A stretch of 64,000 bases of DNA from NCBI GenBank assembly GCA_023409535.1, contig JAEYGZ010000021.1:241102-305101 (forward strand), read 5' to 3'. Origin of the DNA: Bacillota bacterium. GTDB taxonomy: Bacteria; Bacillota; Clostridia; Lachnospirales; Lachnospiraceae. This document shows, piece by piece, positions 8,529-17,417 of the stretch. The notes beneath the pieces were generated by a model. It did no database searches. It saw only the letters and a list, made by a program, of their open reading frames with translations, and was not told the DNA's origin. Within the stretch, counting starts at the first letter, position 1. Every line of letters starts with the position of its first letter. A program made the translations under genes and the position numbers.

Positions 8529-9407
8529 TTAATATAGAATCTTACCCTCTGCAACTTTTCTAAGATGTTGACCATAAATAGACTTACCATAGTGTTCTGC
8601 TGCTTTAACAAGCTTATCCTTGGTTATCCAACCATTAATATATGCAATCTCTTCAATGGCTGCAATCTGGATTCCCTGACGGGTTTCAATAACACGAACA
8701 AATTCCGAAGCATCACTTAAAGCATCCATTGTACCGGTATCAAGCCAGGCATAACCTCTGCCGAGTGTTACAACATTTAAGCTGCCTTCCTCCAGATACA
8801 TGCGGTTTAGGTCCGTGATTTCTAGTTCTCCTCTCTTTGAGGGCTTCACTTTCTTTGCCAACTCACATACCCTGTTATCATAAAAGTATAGACCGGTAAC
8901 ACAATAATTAGACCTCGGATGCTCAGGTTTCTCTTCAATAGAAATCGCTTTACCGCCGGCATCAAACTCAACAATACCGAAACGCTCGGGGTCCTCAACA
9001 TAATATCCGAATACGGTGGCACCGTTCTTTTTACTTGCCGCTTCCTTCAAATGCTTGGTCAAGCCGCTTCCATAGAAGATATTATCTCCGAGGACCATGG
9101 CACAGGAATCACCGCTGATAAACTCTTCACCAATTAAGAAAGCTTGTGCTAGTCCATCCGGAGAAGACTGTTCTGCGTAAGATAGTTTAAAGCCATAACT
9201 AGAACCGTCTCCAAGAAGTTTTTTAAAATTCGGTAAATCATGCGGTGTCGAGATAATTAGAATATCCTTAATCCCAGCTAACATTAACGTGGAAAGTGGA
9301 TAATAGATCATCGGTTTATCATAAACAGGTAATAGCTGCTTGGATATTACCATTGTTAACGGATATAGGCGTGTGCCGGAACCTCCGGCGAGAATGATAC
9401 CCTTCAT
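8529..9407 (-). CDS. rfbA: Glucose-1-phosphate thymidylyltransferase
   Basis: An upstream in-frame extension is possible, but the ATG at 9407 after AGGAG gives the family N-terminus MKGIILAGGSGTRLYPLT (292 residues). Also visible are the KQLLPVYDKPMIYYPLSTLML block, VLGDNIFYG and the GYAWLDTGTMDAL motif near the end. It makes dTDP-glucose from glucose-1-phosphate and dTTP, the entry to dTDP-rhamnose and, with the epimerase at 27808-28938, possibly dTDP-6-deoxytalose. It starts a separate transcription unit with rfbC, divided from the upstream genes by about 890 bp containing a dead transposase. Confidence 0.94.
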   Translation of the reverse strand: MKGIILAGGSGTRLYPLTMVISKQLLPVYDKPMIYYPLSTLMLAGIKDILIISTPHDLPNFKKLLGDGSSYGFKLSYAEQSSPDGLAQAFLIGEEFISGDSCAMVLGDNIFYGSGLTKHLKEAASKKNGATVFGYYVEDPERFGIVEFDAGGKAISIEEKPEHPRSNYCVTGLYFYDNRVCELAKKVKPSKRGELEITDLNRMYLEEGSLNVVTLGRGYAWLDTGTMDALSDASEFVRVIETRQGIQIAAIEEIAYINGWITKDKLVKAAEHYGKSIYGQHLRKVAEGKILY

Positions 9408-9438
9408 AAGTATTCTCCTATAATTTATATATAATATA

Positions 9439-9479
9439 GGCGTTTGCGAAACGCCGTAACCCATTGATTTTACTGGGTT
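9439..9479 (-). other. Two consecutive hairpins in the rfbA leader
   Basis: GGCGTTT (9439-9445) pairs with AAACGCC (9449-9455) over a 3-nt loop, and AACCCA (9458-9463) pairs with TGGGTT (9474-9479). Both lie 32-72 bp upstream of the rfbA start. No U-tract follows, so they are not ordinary terminators; an IS end or a leader structure are both possible. Confidence 0.5.
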
Positions 9480-9578
9480 TACGCTGATCTTTATATTATT
9501 TTTCTCTTCGCAAAATGATATAATATAAGTGACCAAACCAATAAAATACCATTATGCGGAGGAAAATTTAATGACTTT

Positions 9579-9995
9579 TTATTCCCAACTTTTACTTTCT
9601 GATCTAGGACCCTCCTCTTTCATGGCTGACAATATATATTCATTTGCCTCCATGATGACGTCCGACTTCAGACGTTTGCGAAACAGAACCAGTGTGCTTG
9701 CATCAATCGGTGGTTTTTCCTGATATTAGAGAAGACAGGTAAAGTACTGATAATACGGGTTTTCTGTTAATTATTCTACCAACTCTCTGTAAGAATACTG
9801 ATATTTTGTCTGTATAATCAGAGAACCAATGGCCAGACGGAGTGGCTTAGCCACATTTCCGTTTTTACCTTTGAACAGCCTCGCATACTTGCGCTCGAAC
9901 TGCTCCCACGGAATTAGATGCCGCCATTTTGATCCATCTATTGTTAGGATCCATATGAAGCCCTAACGGTTAGTTGAAACTCAGAAAATTACTTT
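9579..9995 (-). pseudogene. Decayed IS1182/IS5-like transposase, N-terminal fragment
   Basis: Reading the minus strand through frame changes gives the N-terminus of a DUF772-type transposase: PLGLHMDPNNRWIKMA, then after a frameshift LIPWEQFERKYARLFKGKNG, NVAKPLRLAIGSLIIQTKY, RELVE, ENPYYQYF, and STLVLFRKRLKS. At least three in-frame stops (before PLGL, after RELVE, and before YQEKPP) and one frameshift interrupt it, and the catalytic C-terminal part is missing. It sits between manC and rfbA, so it records an insertion inside the polysaccharide locus. The surrounding 9480-9578 and 9996-10299 are AT-rich with no gene and no clear IS termini. Confidence 0.85.
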
Positions 9996-10299
9996 ATGAA
10001 TTATCAGTAGTTTTATACACGACTTTTACCCCTCTTCACGGTAAAATATTCATTAATAACTGCAAAAAAAGATATCGAATTCTTTAAATTTCTTGCTTAT
10101 ATTTTACCATAAAACATCGCAAAAGTCAGTAAAATCAATGACTTTATATCTGCTCAGCAGACACTAAATAAATATTTGTATTGAAAAACAACAATTTTTT
10201 AAGATGTGCCTGAAAGCATTTTTACTCTTTATATAAAACACCTGTCAATAAAATATAAAGAATCCTAACAATACATTAACATCTTTTATCCATCATAAA

Positions 10300-11367
10300 C
10301 TACAAATAGTGTTCCATTCCTCGTTTTCTTAATTGATCTACTATTATCTTAACATCTTGAGCCTGATCTTTATTGCATACAAGTATTGCATCCTCAGTTT
10401 CAACAATAATAAGATTTTCAATTCCCAAAGTTGCAATTAGGCGATTTTCAGCATATAAAATGCAGTTTCTGGTATTTATATTTACTTGTTCTCCTTTAAT
10501 TACGTTACCACTATCATCTACATTATACAATATTCCTAGCATGTCCCAACTTCCTACATCATTCCATCCAAATTCGCCCAATATCACAGCGACATCATCA
10601 GATCGTTCCATTATTCCATAATCAATCGATACACTTGGAATGCTATTATATATGCTTTGAATTATATTATATTCCTCTGGGGTTTCCATCGCATTAGACA
10701 TTACTAATAGATGCTGATATACTTTAGGTAAAAATCTCTTGAAATTCTCAATTATTATTGATGCTTTCCATATAAAGATACCGCTATTCCATGCATATTC
10801 TCCAGATTCGACAAAATGCTTAGCCATTTCAAATTTCGGCTTTTCAATAAATTCTTGAACCACATGCGCTTTCATACCACATTGATCAGAATATTTAATA
10901 TAGCCATAACCTGTAGATGGAAATGTTGGCCTGATTCCTATGGTAATAAGTTTGTTGCTTTGTTCCGCGACCTCGATGGCATCTGTCAATACTTTATGAA
11001 ATTCTTGTGTATCTTTTATATAATGATCAGAAGGGAATATACACATAATTCCATCCCCATACTTCTTAAGTACCTTAATAGCAGCATATCCGATACATGC
11101 TGCTGTATTTCGTGCACAAGGTTCTCGTAAGATATGTTCCGCTATGATCCGATCTTGCACTGAAGTTATCATCTTTTCCGCTTGCTTTTCGTTTGTTACA
11201 ATAAATATGTTTTCATTATTAATTACTTTCGTAATACGATCAATTGTTTCATTAATCATTAAGCCATTACCGCTTAGATTCAATAGTTGTTTTGGTGTAT
11301 TCTGTCTACTTAATGGCCAGAATCTGGTACCTCCGCCTCCTGCCATAATGACTCCGTATCTATTCAT
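10300..11367 (-). CDS. manC: Mannose-1-phosphate guanylyltransferase
   Basis: 355 residues, AGGAGG at 9 nt before the ATG. MAGGGGTRFWPLSRQNTPKQLL is the nucleotide-binding signature of GMP enzymes; FIEKPKF and NDVGSWDML are further family blocks. The length fits the catalytic domain alone, without the phosphomannose isomerase domain found in the longer bifunctional type. It produces GDP-mannose, the substrate for the gmd product encoded upstream in the same gene string, so the four genes from 10300 to 14579 form one GDP-sugar branch. Confidence 0.93.
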   Translation of the reverse strand: MNRYGVIMAGGGGTRFWPLSRQNTPKQLLNLSGNGLMINETIDRITKVINNENIFIVTNEKQAEKMITSVQDRIIAEHILREPCARNTAACIGYAAIKVLKKYGDGIMCIFPSDHYIKDTQEFHKVLTDAIEVAEQSNKLITIGIRPTFPSTGYGYIKYSDQCGMKAHVVQEFIEKPKFEMAKHFVESGEYAWNSGIFIWKASIIIENFKRFLPKVYQHLLVMSNAMETPEEYNIIQSIYNSIPSVSIDYGIMERSDDVAVILGEFGWNDVGSWDMLGILYNVDDSGNVIKGEQVNINTRNCILYAENRLIATLGIENLIIVETEDAILVCNKDQAQDVKIIVDQLRKRGMEHYL

Positions 11368-11382
11368 TAGAAATACTGCCTC

Positions 11383-12315
11383 CTATTCGTCGATATGTTT
11401 AAGATACCATTCAAAGGTCTTTCTAACACCTTCTTTTAAACTTGTTTCACTTGTATATCCCGCCTGCTTCAGTTTGGATATATCTAGTAGTTTTTGAGGC
11501 ATACCATCAGGCTTAGAATTATCAAAAACAATACTTCCACCATATCCAACTACTTCACTTATCAGATAAGCTAATTCTTTTATTGATACATCACTTCCTG
11601 TTCCAATGTTAAAGAACTCATTTCCGTTATAATTCTCGAACAAATACACGCATGCATCTGCAAGATCTTCACTAAACATTAGCTCTCTTCGTGCATTACC
11701 TGTTCCCCACACTTCGACAATAGACCTTTGATTTATTTTTGCTTCATAAAATTTTCGGATAAGTCCAGCAACTACATGAGATTTCTCGGGATGGAAGTTA
11801 TCCCCGACCCCATAAATATTGCATGGCATGACACTTATGTAATTCGTATTATATTGCTTATTATACATCTCACACATTTTCATGCCTGCGATTTTTGCAA
11901 TCGCATACCCTTCATTTGTTGGCTCGACTTTACCATCAAGAAGATACTCCTCCTTCATAGGCTGAGGAGCCAATCTTGGATAAATGCATGATGATCCTAG
12001 AAATAAAAGTTTCTTTACATTATGTTTATATGCACTATGTATTACATTGCTCTGAATCATTAAATTATCATATAAGAATTCTGCTGGAGCTTTTATGTTT
12101 GCCATTATCCCCCCAACCTTTGCTGCCGCTAATATTACATATTCTGGTTCTTCTATATCAAAATATTCATCAACTGCCCTTTGGCATCTCAAATCAAGTT
12201 CACTTGAATTCGTCCCGATAATATTGTTATATCCCCGATATAATAACCTTCGTTCAATTGCCGAACCGACCATCCCATTTCTACCAGCAACTAATATTTT
12301 AGAATTATTTTTCAT
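11383..12315 (-). CDS. GDP-L-fucose synthase-family epimerase/reductase (Fcl or ColC)
   Basis: 310 residues; its ATG overlaps the upstream gene's stop in a TAATG. It has an extended SDR fold: Rossmann loop VAGRNGMVGSAI, SSCIYP, catalytic Tyr-x-x-x-Lys in GYAIAKIAG, and CNIYGVGDNF. GDP-fucose synthases do 3,5-epimerisation and 4-reduction of GDP-4-keto-6-deoxymannose; their homologue ColC does the 5-epimerisation and reduction that give GDP-colitose. Translational coupling to a ColD-type enzyme argues for ColC here. Gmd's product could also go straight through this enzyme to GDP-fucose, so both sugars are possible. Confidence 0.88.
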   Translation of the reverse strand: MKNNSKILVAGRNGMVGSAIERRLLYRGYNNIIGTNSSELDLRCQRAVDEYFDIEEPEYVILAAAKVGGIMANIKAPAEFLYDNLMIQSNVIHSAYKHNVKKLLFLGSSCIYPRLAPQPMKEEYLLDGKVEPTNEGYAIAKIAGMKMCEMYNKQYNTNYISVMPCNIYGVGDNFHPEKSHVVAGLIRKFYEAKINQRSIVEVWGTGNARRELMFSEDLADACVYLFENYNGNEFFNIGTGSDVSIKELAYLISEVVGYGGSIVFDNSKPDGMPQKLLDISKLKQAGYTSETSLKEGVRKTFEWYLKHIDE

Positions 12316-13481
12316 TATGCTAGTCCCTTCTTCAATATATCAATGAAATAGTCAATGTAGATACCGTTATCCCTGCTATGGTTACCTATAAAAAATCCAT
12401 TATCATGGATGTCATTTGCATTTTTCAAATCACCAATAATAGCATAATCCATATATCTAATTGCTTGATTTCTAGTAAAATTACCTGCAACGATAGGTCT
12501 TACTTCAATATGATTTTGCTTCAGTATTCTCACTAATTGATCACGCTTACCAATGTTATCTTCCTCCAATATCATGGCAAAGCCAAACCAGGAAGAAACT
12601 CCAACCTCCTGTTGAATTCTGATCCCATTAATTTCTTGGATTTTCTGTTTAAAATATTGAGCATTTTTAACCCTTTGTTCTACAATTCTGTCTAATTTAT
12701 CAATTTGCTCTATTCCAACAGCCGCTTCCATTTCCAATGGTCTAAGATTATAACCAGGCATAATAAAATTAAAACTTTCATAAAATTCATCTGTATTCTT
12801 TTTATATATTTTACTATTCTCAGGCAGATTTCTCGTCCAACCATGTGCACGAATGCTAAGTAAGTAATGATATAATTCTTCATCATCTGTTACAGTAACC
12901 CCGCCTTCCATAGTACAGATATGATGAGAATAAAATGTCGAGTAAGTTCCCAGTAATCCAAATGTTCCCAATGGCTTATCATTATATTTGCCACCCAAAG
13001 CTTCACAATTATCTTCAATTAAAATCAGATTGTGTCTATGGCAAATCGCAAGTAATTTATCATATTCATTAGAATTGCCTAATAAATTAACGGCAAAAAC
13101 TGCTTTTGTTTTTTTAGTTATTGCGGCTTCAATTTGATCTATATCAATATTTAAGGTATCTTTATTTATATCAATAAACTTAAGAAAAAGATTATACTGA
13201 CATAATGGGAAATATGTAGTACTCCATGATACAGAAGGAACGATCACTTCATCATGCTCAGATAATTTACCCGAATATATCAAAGCTGCAATGGCAAGTA
13301 AATTAGCAGAAGAACCCGAATTAGACATTACTGCATACTTTGCTCCGACCTTATTTGCAAACTTCTTTTCAAATTGTTTTACTTCTTCCCCCATTGTAAA
13401 CCTGTTCGACCTAATAACTCGATTAATGGCATCCAACTCCTTTAAATCCCAAGTGTCATCTGATAATTTATATTCTATCAT
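12315..13481 (-). CDS. colD: GDP-4-keto-6-deoxymannose 3-dehydratase, ColD type
   Basis: 388 residues with the DegT/StrS aminotransferase fold. The usual PLP lysine is replaced: the motif reads STFYSHHICTMEGG, with His187 where ColD has its catalytic His188. The start MIEYKLSDDTWDLKELDAI, RFTMGEEVKQFE, SVSWSTTYFPLCQY, RAHGWTRNLP, MPGYNLRPLEM and GNFTRN all match what I remember of the E. coli ColD. The enzyme uses PLP and glutamate to remove the 3-hydroxyl from GDP-4-keto-6-deoxymannose. It lacks the Cys cluster of RfbH, in line with a ferredoxin-independent mechanism. Product assignment rests on its place between gmd and the ColC-like gene. Confidence 0.87.
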   Translation of the reverse strand: MIEYKLSDDTWDLKELDAINRVIRSNRFTMGEEVKQFEKKFANKVGAKYAVMSNSGSSANLLAIAALIYSGKLSEHDEVIVPSVSWSTTYFPLCQYNLFLKFIDINKDTLNIDIDQIEAAITKKTKAVFAVNLLGNSNEYDKLLAICHRHNLILIEDNCEALGGKYNDKPLGTFGLLGTYSTFYSHHICTMEGGVTVTDDEELYHYLLSIRAHGWTRNLPENSKIYKKNTDEFYESFNFIMPGYNLRPLEMEAAVGIEQIDKLDRIVEQRVKNAQYFKQKIQEINGIRIQQEVGVSSWFGFAMILEEDNIGKRDQLVRILKQNHIEVRPIVAGNFTRNQAIRYMDYAIIGDLKNANDIHDNGFFIGNHSRDNGIYIDYFIDILKKGLA

Positions 13482-13496
13482 ATAATAATCCCTTTC

Positions 13497-14579
13497 CTAA
13501 TCAAATTCTTTGCGTATTCTTTCTTCCCTCTCCACTTTTTTGATGTCATGATTAACCATTATTTTCACTAATTCTTCGAAATTTGTTTTTGTTGGATTCC
13601 AGCCAAGCAGCGTTTTAGCCTTTGTTGGATTTCCTAACAATTGATCTACTTCGGTTGGTCTAAAATACTTGGGATCAACTTCAACAAGCACTTTACCCGT
13701 ATCTTTATCAATTCCTTTCTCAGTAACACCTTCTCCTCTCCATTCAAGCTCTATTCCAGCTTCCTTGAAAGAAAGTGTTGTAAATTCTCTTACTGTATGC
13801 ATCTCGCCGGTTGCTATCACAAAATCATCCGGCTCTTTTGCCTGTAACATTAACCACATGCATTCTACGTAATCTTTTGCATACCCCCAATCACGCTTTG
13901 AAGACAGGTTTCCTAGATATAATTTATCCTGAGTTCCTTTTTTAATCCTGGCAGCAGCAAGAGTTATCTTTCTAGTGACGAACGTTTCCCCACGCCTTTC
14001 TGATTCATGATTAAAAAGAATTCCATTTACAGCAAACATATCATATGCTTCTCTATAATTTTTGGTAATCCAGAAGCCATATAATTTCGCAACTCCATAC
14101 GGGCTTCTGGGATAAAATGGTGTTGTTTCACTTTGAGGTATCTCCTGAACCTTGCCAAACAGTTCTGATGTTGAAGCCTGATATATTTTCGTTCTCTTTT
14201 CATAGCCAAGAAATCTTACCGCTTCAAGCAATCTAAGAGTTCCAACACCATCTGTATCGGCTGTATACTCTGGTACTTCAAAAGAAACTTTCACATGAGA
14301 CATTGCGGCCAAGTTATATATTTCATCGGGCTTAATTTCTCTTATTAATCTAATTAAGTTAGTTGAATCTGTCATATCTCCATAGTGTAATTTGACTTTA
14401 ACATCATTTTTCATATCTTTCATGAGTTCGTCAATATAAAGATGCTCGATCCGTCCAGTATTAAATGATGAACTTCTTCTAAGTACACCATGTACCTCAT
14501 ATCCTTTTTCTAATAAAAACTCCGCTAAAAACGATCCGTCTTGACCTGTAATTCCTGTGATTAATGCTATTCTTTTCAT
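13497..14579 (-). CDS. gmd: GDP-mannose 4,6-dehydratase
   Basis: 360 residues. N-terminal GITGQDGSFLAEFLLEKGYE with VLRRSSSFNTGRIEHLY, then SHVKVSFEVPEYTADTDGVG, and SPYGVAKLYGFWITKNYREAY carrying the catalytic Tyr and Lys. It is the first gene of the GDP-sugar branch in transcription order (gmd, colD, colC-like, manC), with 15 bp to colD. It makes GDP-4-keto-6-deoxymannose, shared precursor of GDP-fucose, GDP-perosamine and GDP-colitose. A 222-bp AT-rich gap before it, with a small hairpin at 14729-14742, may hold its promoter. Confidence 0.94.
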   Translation of the reverse strand: MKRIALITGITGQDGSFLAEFLLEKGYEVHGVLRRSSSFNTGRIEHLYIDELMKDMKNDVKVKLHYGDMTDSTNLIRLIREIKPDEIYNLAAMSHVKVSFEVPEYTADTDGVGTLRLLEAVRFLGYEKRTKIYQASTSELFGKVQEIPQSETTPFYPRSPYGVAKLYGFWITKNYREAYDMFAVNGILFNHESERRGETFVTRKITLAAARIKKGTQDKLYLGNLSSKRDWGYAKDYVECMWLMLQAKEPDDFVIATGEMHTVREFTTLSFKEAGIELEWRGEGVTEKGIDKDTGKVLVEVDPKYFRPTEVDQLLGNPTKAKTLLGWNPTKTNFEELVKIMVNHDIKKVEREERIRKEFD

Positions 14580-14801
14580 TATTTTGCCTCCATATATCCT
14601 GATAACATATCATAAATTTCGCAAATTATTTTACTCTAAACTTTACTTAGTCACAAATATTGACTTTAACTTTATATTTCTCAACTTATAAATTATTAAC
14701 CAAAACAATCTTAGGCTTAACGGAATTCACTATTGATAGTGCCTTATTATAAAACCAAACCAATCTTGGAAAAATATGCTTCTACCGACCTATGGTACAT
14801 A

Positions 14802-15842
14802 TTAATCCTTTTTATACCAATATTCTTTAAGAAAAGCAACTAGTATGGCTATTGCAAAACCAAACATAGCCCCGATAAATACATTTTTCACAAGATTGGG
14901 ACCAGATTTTGATAATGGTATCAAAGGTTCTGATGGCATGCTTATATAACTATCAAAAATATTTATAAAGTTATCTTCTAATATTGTAAGATTGCCACTT
15001 TGATAATAATCATTAATGTTTTTCTGCGTAGCATTCAGTTCCTCAAGATATTCATTACCTAATGATAAAGAATTTTCTAAACCAGAAATTTCTTGCTTAT
15101 AATTAATAATATTCTTTTCAATTTCTATATAATTGGGATTGATTAAGTTCTCAATAACTACAAAGCTGCTATGATTTACATCTTTTTGTAGCTTATTAAC
15201 TGCATCATCCTGATTAATTGTCTGAGATGTTATTTTCAAAAGCGCCTCATTTTCAGATAACAATTGTTTCTTTGCATTCATATCTTCAGTAAATTTTTCC
15301 GACTTTACTTGAATATCACTAATAAAAAAATTAACAGCCCTTTGCGTTATCATAACTTCCACAAATTCTACATAATTATTATATAATGACTGCGCTAATA
15401 ATTTCGCTTCTTCGGGACTATTGGCTGACACGCGAACATTAAAACTATTTTGTTCTGCATCAGCAGCAATACTAGAATTCGAACTTATGCTAATATTACT
15501 TATTAAGTCCTCAACAGTTACCTTTTCGGCATTTTCCATATCCTTTATTGTATTATTTAATACATCACTATTGGTAATTAAATCTATGTATTGTTGATTC
15601 ATTGTAAATGGCATAGGATAATCGCCATATTTTGTTGTATAAGTTTCTGGCATTTTAATCAATATATTTAAGTTTGAATTATAAATTGGTTTAATAATAA
15701 ATACACTATATAGACCAGTCAAAATTGTTGTTATCAATACTATACTTATAATGATAAATTTTTGTCTCCATAAAGCTCCGAATATATCTTTTAAATCAAT
15801 ATCTGAAGCTGATGTTTGTTTTCTACTTTGATTTATATCCAT
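14802..15842 (-). CDS. Wzz/YveK-type polysaccharide chain-length regulator
   Basis: The ATG at 15842 after GGAG at 6-7 nt seems the better start (an ATG four codons upstream is also possible), giving about 346 residues. The N-terminal transmembrane segment (about 28-50, FIIISIVLITTILTGLYSVFII) and a second one near the C-terminus (about 319-337) enclose an extracellular coiled-coil-rich part with FNVRVSANSPEEAKLLAQSLYNNY. This is the Wzz topology. In Gram-positives the partner tyrosine kinase and phosphatase are usually adjacent; neither is in this window. It presumably sets chain length for the Wzy-like polymerase at 24324. Confidence 0.87.
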   Translation of the reverse strand: MDINQSRKQTSASDIDLKDIFGALWRQKFIIISIVLITTILTGLYSVFIIKPIYNSNLNILIKMPETYTTKYGDYPMPFTMNQQYIDLITNSDVLNNTIKDMENAEKVTVEDLISNISISSNSSIAADAEQNSFNVRVSANSPEEAKLLAQSLYNNYVEFVEVMITQRAVNFFISDIQVKSEKFTEDMNAKKQLLSENEALLKITSQTINQDDAVNKLQKDVNHSSFVVIENLINPNYIEIEKNIINYKQEISGLENSLSLGNEYLEELNATQKNINDYYQSGNLTILEDNFINIFDSYISMPSEPLIPLSKSGPNLVKNVFIGAMFGFAIAILVAFLKEYWYKKD

Positions 15843-15920
15843 AATTTTCTCCATTCTGCCTCTGGCGGCAACCTAAATAAATAATGACAGACTATTAATC
15901 ACAAATAACCAATTACAATT

Positions 15921-16475
15921 TCATTCTAATGCTTTATATCTACTAAGAAACTCTTTATATGACATTAAATTTTTATCGCGCTCAGAAATTATAGGATTAT
16001 CTATTCCCCATGTAATTGACAGATCTTTATCATCCCAAATAATTCCTCCATCTGACCCCTTATGATAATTACCTATACATTTATATGATACAATTGAAGA
16101 AATTGATTGTACACAAAACCCATGTGCGAAACCCTTAGGGATAAATATACTAGTTTTATTTTCTTCTGACAGAATGAAACTCTCCCACTCTCCAAAAGTA
16201 GTAGAATTATATCGCAAATCGACCACAACATCAAGAATTCGACCGGTTATTGCACGCACAAGTTTAGCTTGAGGATTACATGTTTGAAAATGTAAACCAC
16301 GAATAACATTTTGATATGAAAAGGATTCAAAGCTTTCTGAAATATTAATATCAAGACCATTTTGCAAATACAAATCCTTTTCAAAATCTTTAATGAAATA
16401 TCCTCGACTATCCTCTGATGAAAATGCTTCAATCAAATATACTCCTTTAAATTTTGTTTTCTCAAACTTTAGCAT
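15921..16475 (-). CDS. RfbC-fold sugar-nucleotide 5-(or 3,5-)epimerase, AscE-like candidate
   Basis: A GTG at 16487 is in frame, but ATG 16475 lies about 11 nt after AGGAGG and gives the family N-terminus (184 residues). The catalytic His62 is in VIRGLHFQ; LDVVVDLR and PKGFAHGF follow. It is a second, divergent RfbC in the locus. It sits right behind the CDP-sugar genes, so by analogy with the Yersinia CDP-ascarylose pathway it may be the 5-epimerase acting on the CDP-3,6-dideoxy-4-keto sugar. A role in dTDP-sugar synthesis is the alternative. Confidence 0.8.
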   Translation of the reverse strand: MLKFEKTKFKGVYLIEAFSSEDSRGYFIKDFEKDLYLQNGLDINISESFESFSYQNVIRGLHFQTCNPQAKLVRAITGRILDVVVDLRYNSTTFGEWESFILSEENKTSIFIPKGFAHGFCVQSISSIVSYKCIGNYHKGSDGGIIWDDKDLSITWGIDNPIISERDKNLMSYKEFLSRYKALE

Positions 16476-16490
16476 TCCATCATTCACCTC

Positions 16491-17417
16491 CTAGCTTAAA
16501 TCACTGTCTTTTATCCATTGCATAGTTGTCCTAATACCTTGTTCAAAAGATATTTCTGCTTCGAATCCAAACTCACTATATAATTTATTGGTATTTAATT
16601 GATTATAATTTAGCGATGCTCCTATAAAAGGGATCTCTCCAAAGATTAAATGCAAATCTTTATTAACAATATCCCTCATTCCAACAATAAAGTTTTTAAG
16701 TGACTGTGGCTTTTGATTCCCAATATAATAGCTGGTATTCGATTTTCCATGCTCACCAATTAAATAAAATGCTTTCACAGCATCAGTTACATATATAAAA
16801 TCATACAACTGATCACCTTTTGTAAACTGAGCCTTTTCACCTTTTAGGAACTTTCTAATAGTTGTATTTATTAATCTAGGTGATTCTTCACCAACACCGT
16901 ATATGTTTGAAATAATAGCTGTTATATATTGTATTTTAAGATTCGAAGACAATGTTTTAGCCATAAAATCTGCCGTTAATTTCGCTGTACTATAAATATT
17001 CCCCATCCCTGGAAACACATCGTCTAATGGTAAATTTTGCATGGCTTCGTATTCCATAATGCTTCCAGCATAAACAAATTTCGTACATCCCATTGTAGCA
17101 GCTGCTCTCACTGCGTCACACGTAAATTGAACATTGCTTAATTGCATTTGTACATTTGCTCTGTCATCTCCTGAAGTGCCAGCCCATGCAAAATGATAAA
17201 ATACATTTATATCCTTTTCTTCTATCATAGATGGCAAATTAGCAATTTGCTCCAAAGGGCATACTACAATAGTAATATTATCTAATTGCCGAAACAACGG
17301 AATAACTGCTTTTTCATTTCGTACAACAGCAATTATCCGGATATCTTTCGTCGTGAGCTCTTTGATCAACCATTGTCCTAAAAAACCATTTGCACCTGTT
17401 ATTATGACTTTTTTCAT
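16491..17417 (-). CDS. NAD(P)-dependent sugar-nucleotide 4-ketoreductase (AscF/Abe-like)
   Basis: 308 residues, overlapping rfbH by 4 bp (ATGA). Extended SDR features: GANGFLGQWLIKEL, FAWAGTSGDDRANVQ, YAGSIMEYEAM, and YSTAKLTADFM with the Tyr-x-x-x-Lys pair. Its place immediately after rfbH, and before the RfbC-like epimerase, is where the final reductase of CDP-3,6-dideoxyhexose pathways (abequose, paratose or ascarylose synthases) is found. The specificity cannot be read from motifs; the neighbouring epimerase favours ascarylose. Confidence 0.82.
   Translation of the reverse strand: MKKVIITGANGFLGQWLIKELTTKDIRIIAVVRNEKAVIPLFRQLDNITIVVCPLEQIANLPSMIEEKDINVFYHFAWAGTSGDDRANVQMQLSNVQFTCDAVRAAATMGCTKFVYAGSIMEYEAMQNLPLDDVFPGMGNIYSTAKLTADFMAKTLSSNLKIQYITAIISNIYGVGEESPRLINTTIRKFLKGEKAQFTKGDQLYDFIYVTDAVKAFYLIGEHGKSNTSYYIGNQKPQSLKNFIVGMRDIVNKDLHLIFGEIPFIGASLNYNQLNTNKLYSEFGFEAEISFEQGIRTTMQWIKDSDLS

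Noticed and set aside
9529..9723. 64-codon plus-strand open frame in the polysaccharide locus
   Set aside because: It is the opposite strand of the decayed transposase, whose minus-strand reading gives clear family motifs.
11383..12315. Definite assignment as GDP-fucose synthase
   Set aside because: Fcl and ColC cannot be separated by motifs, and the coupled ColD-type gene makes ColC at least as likely.
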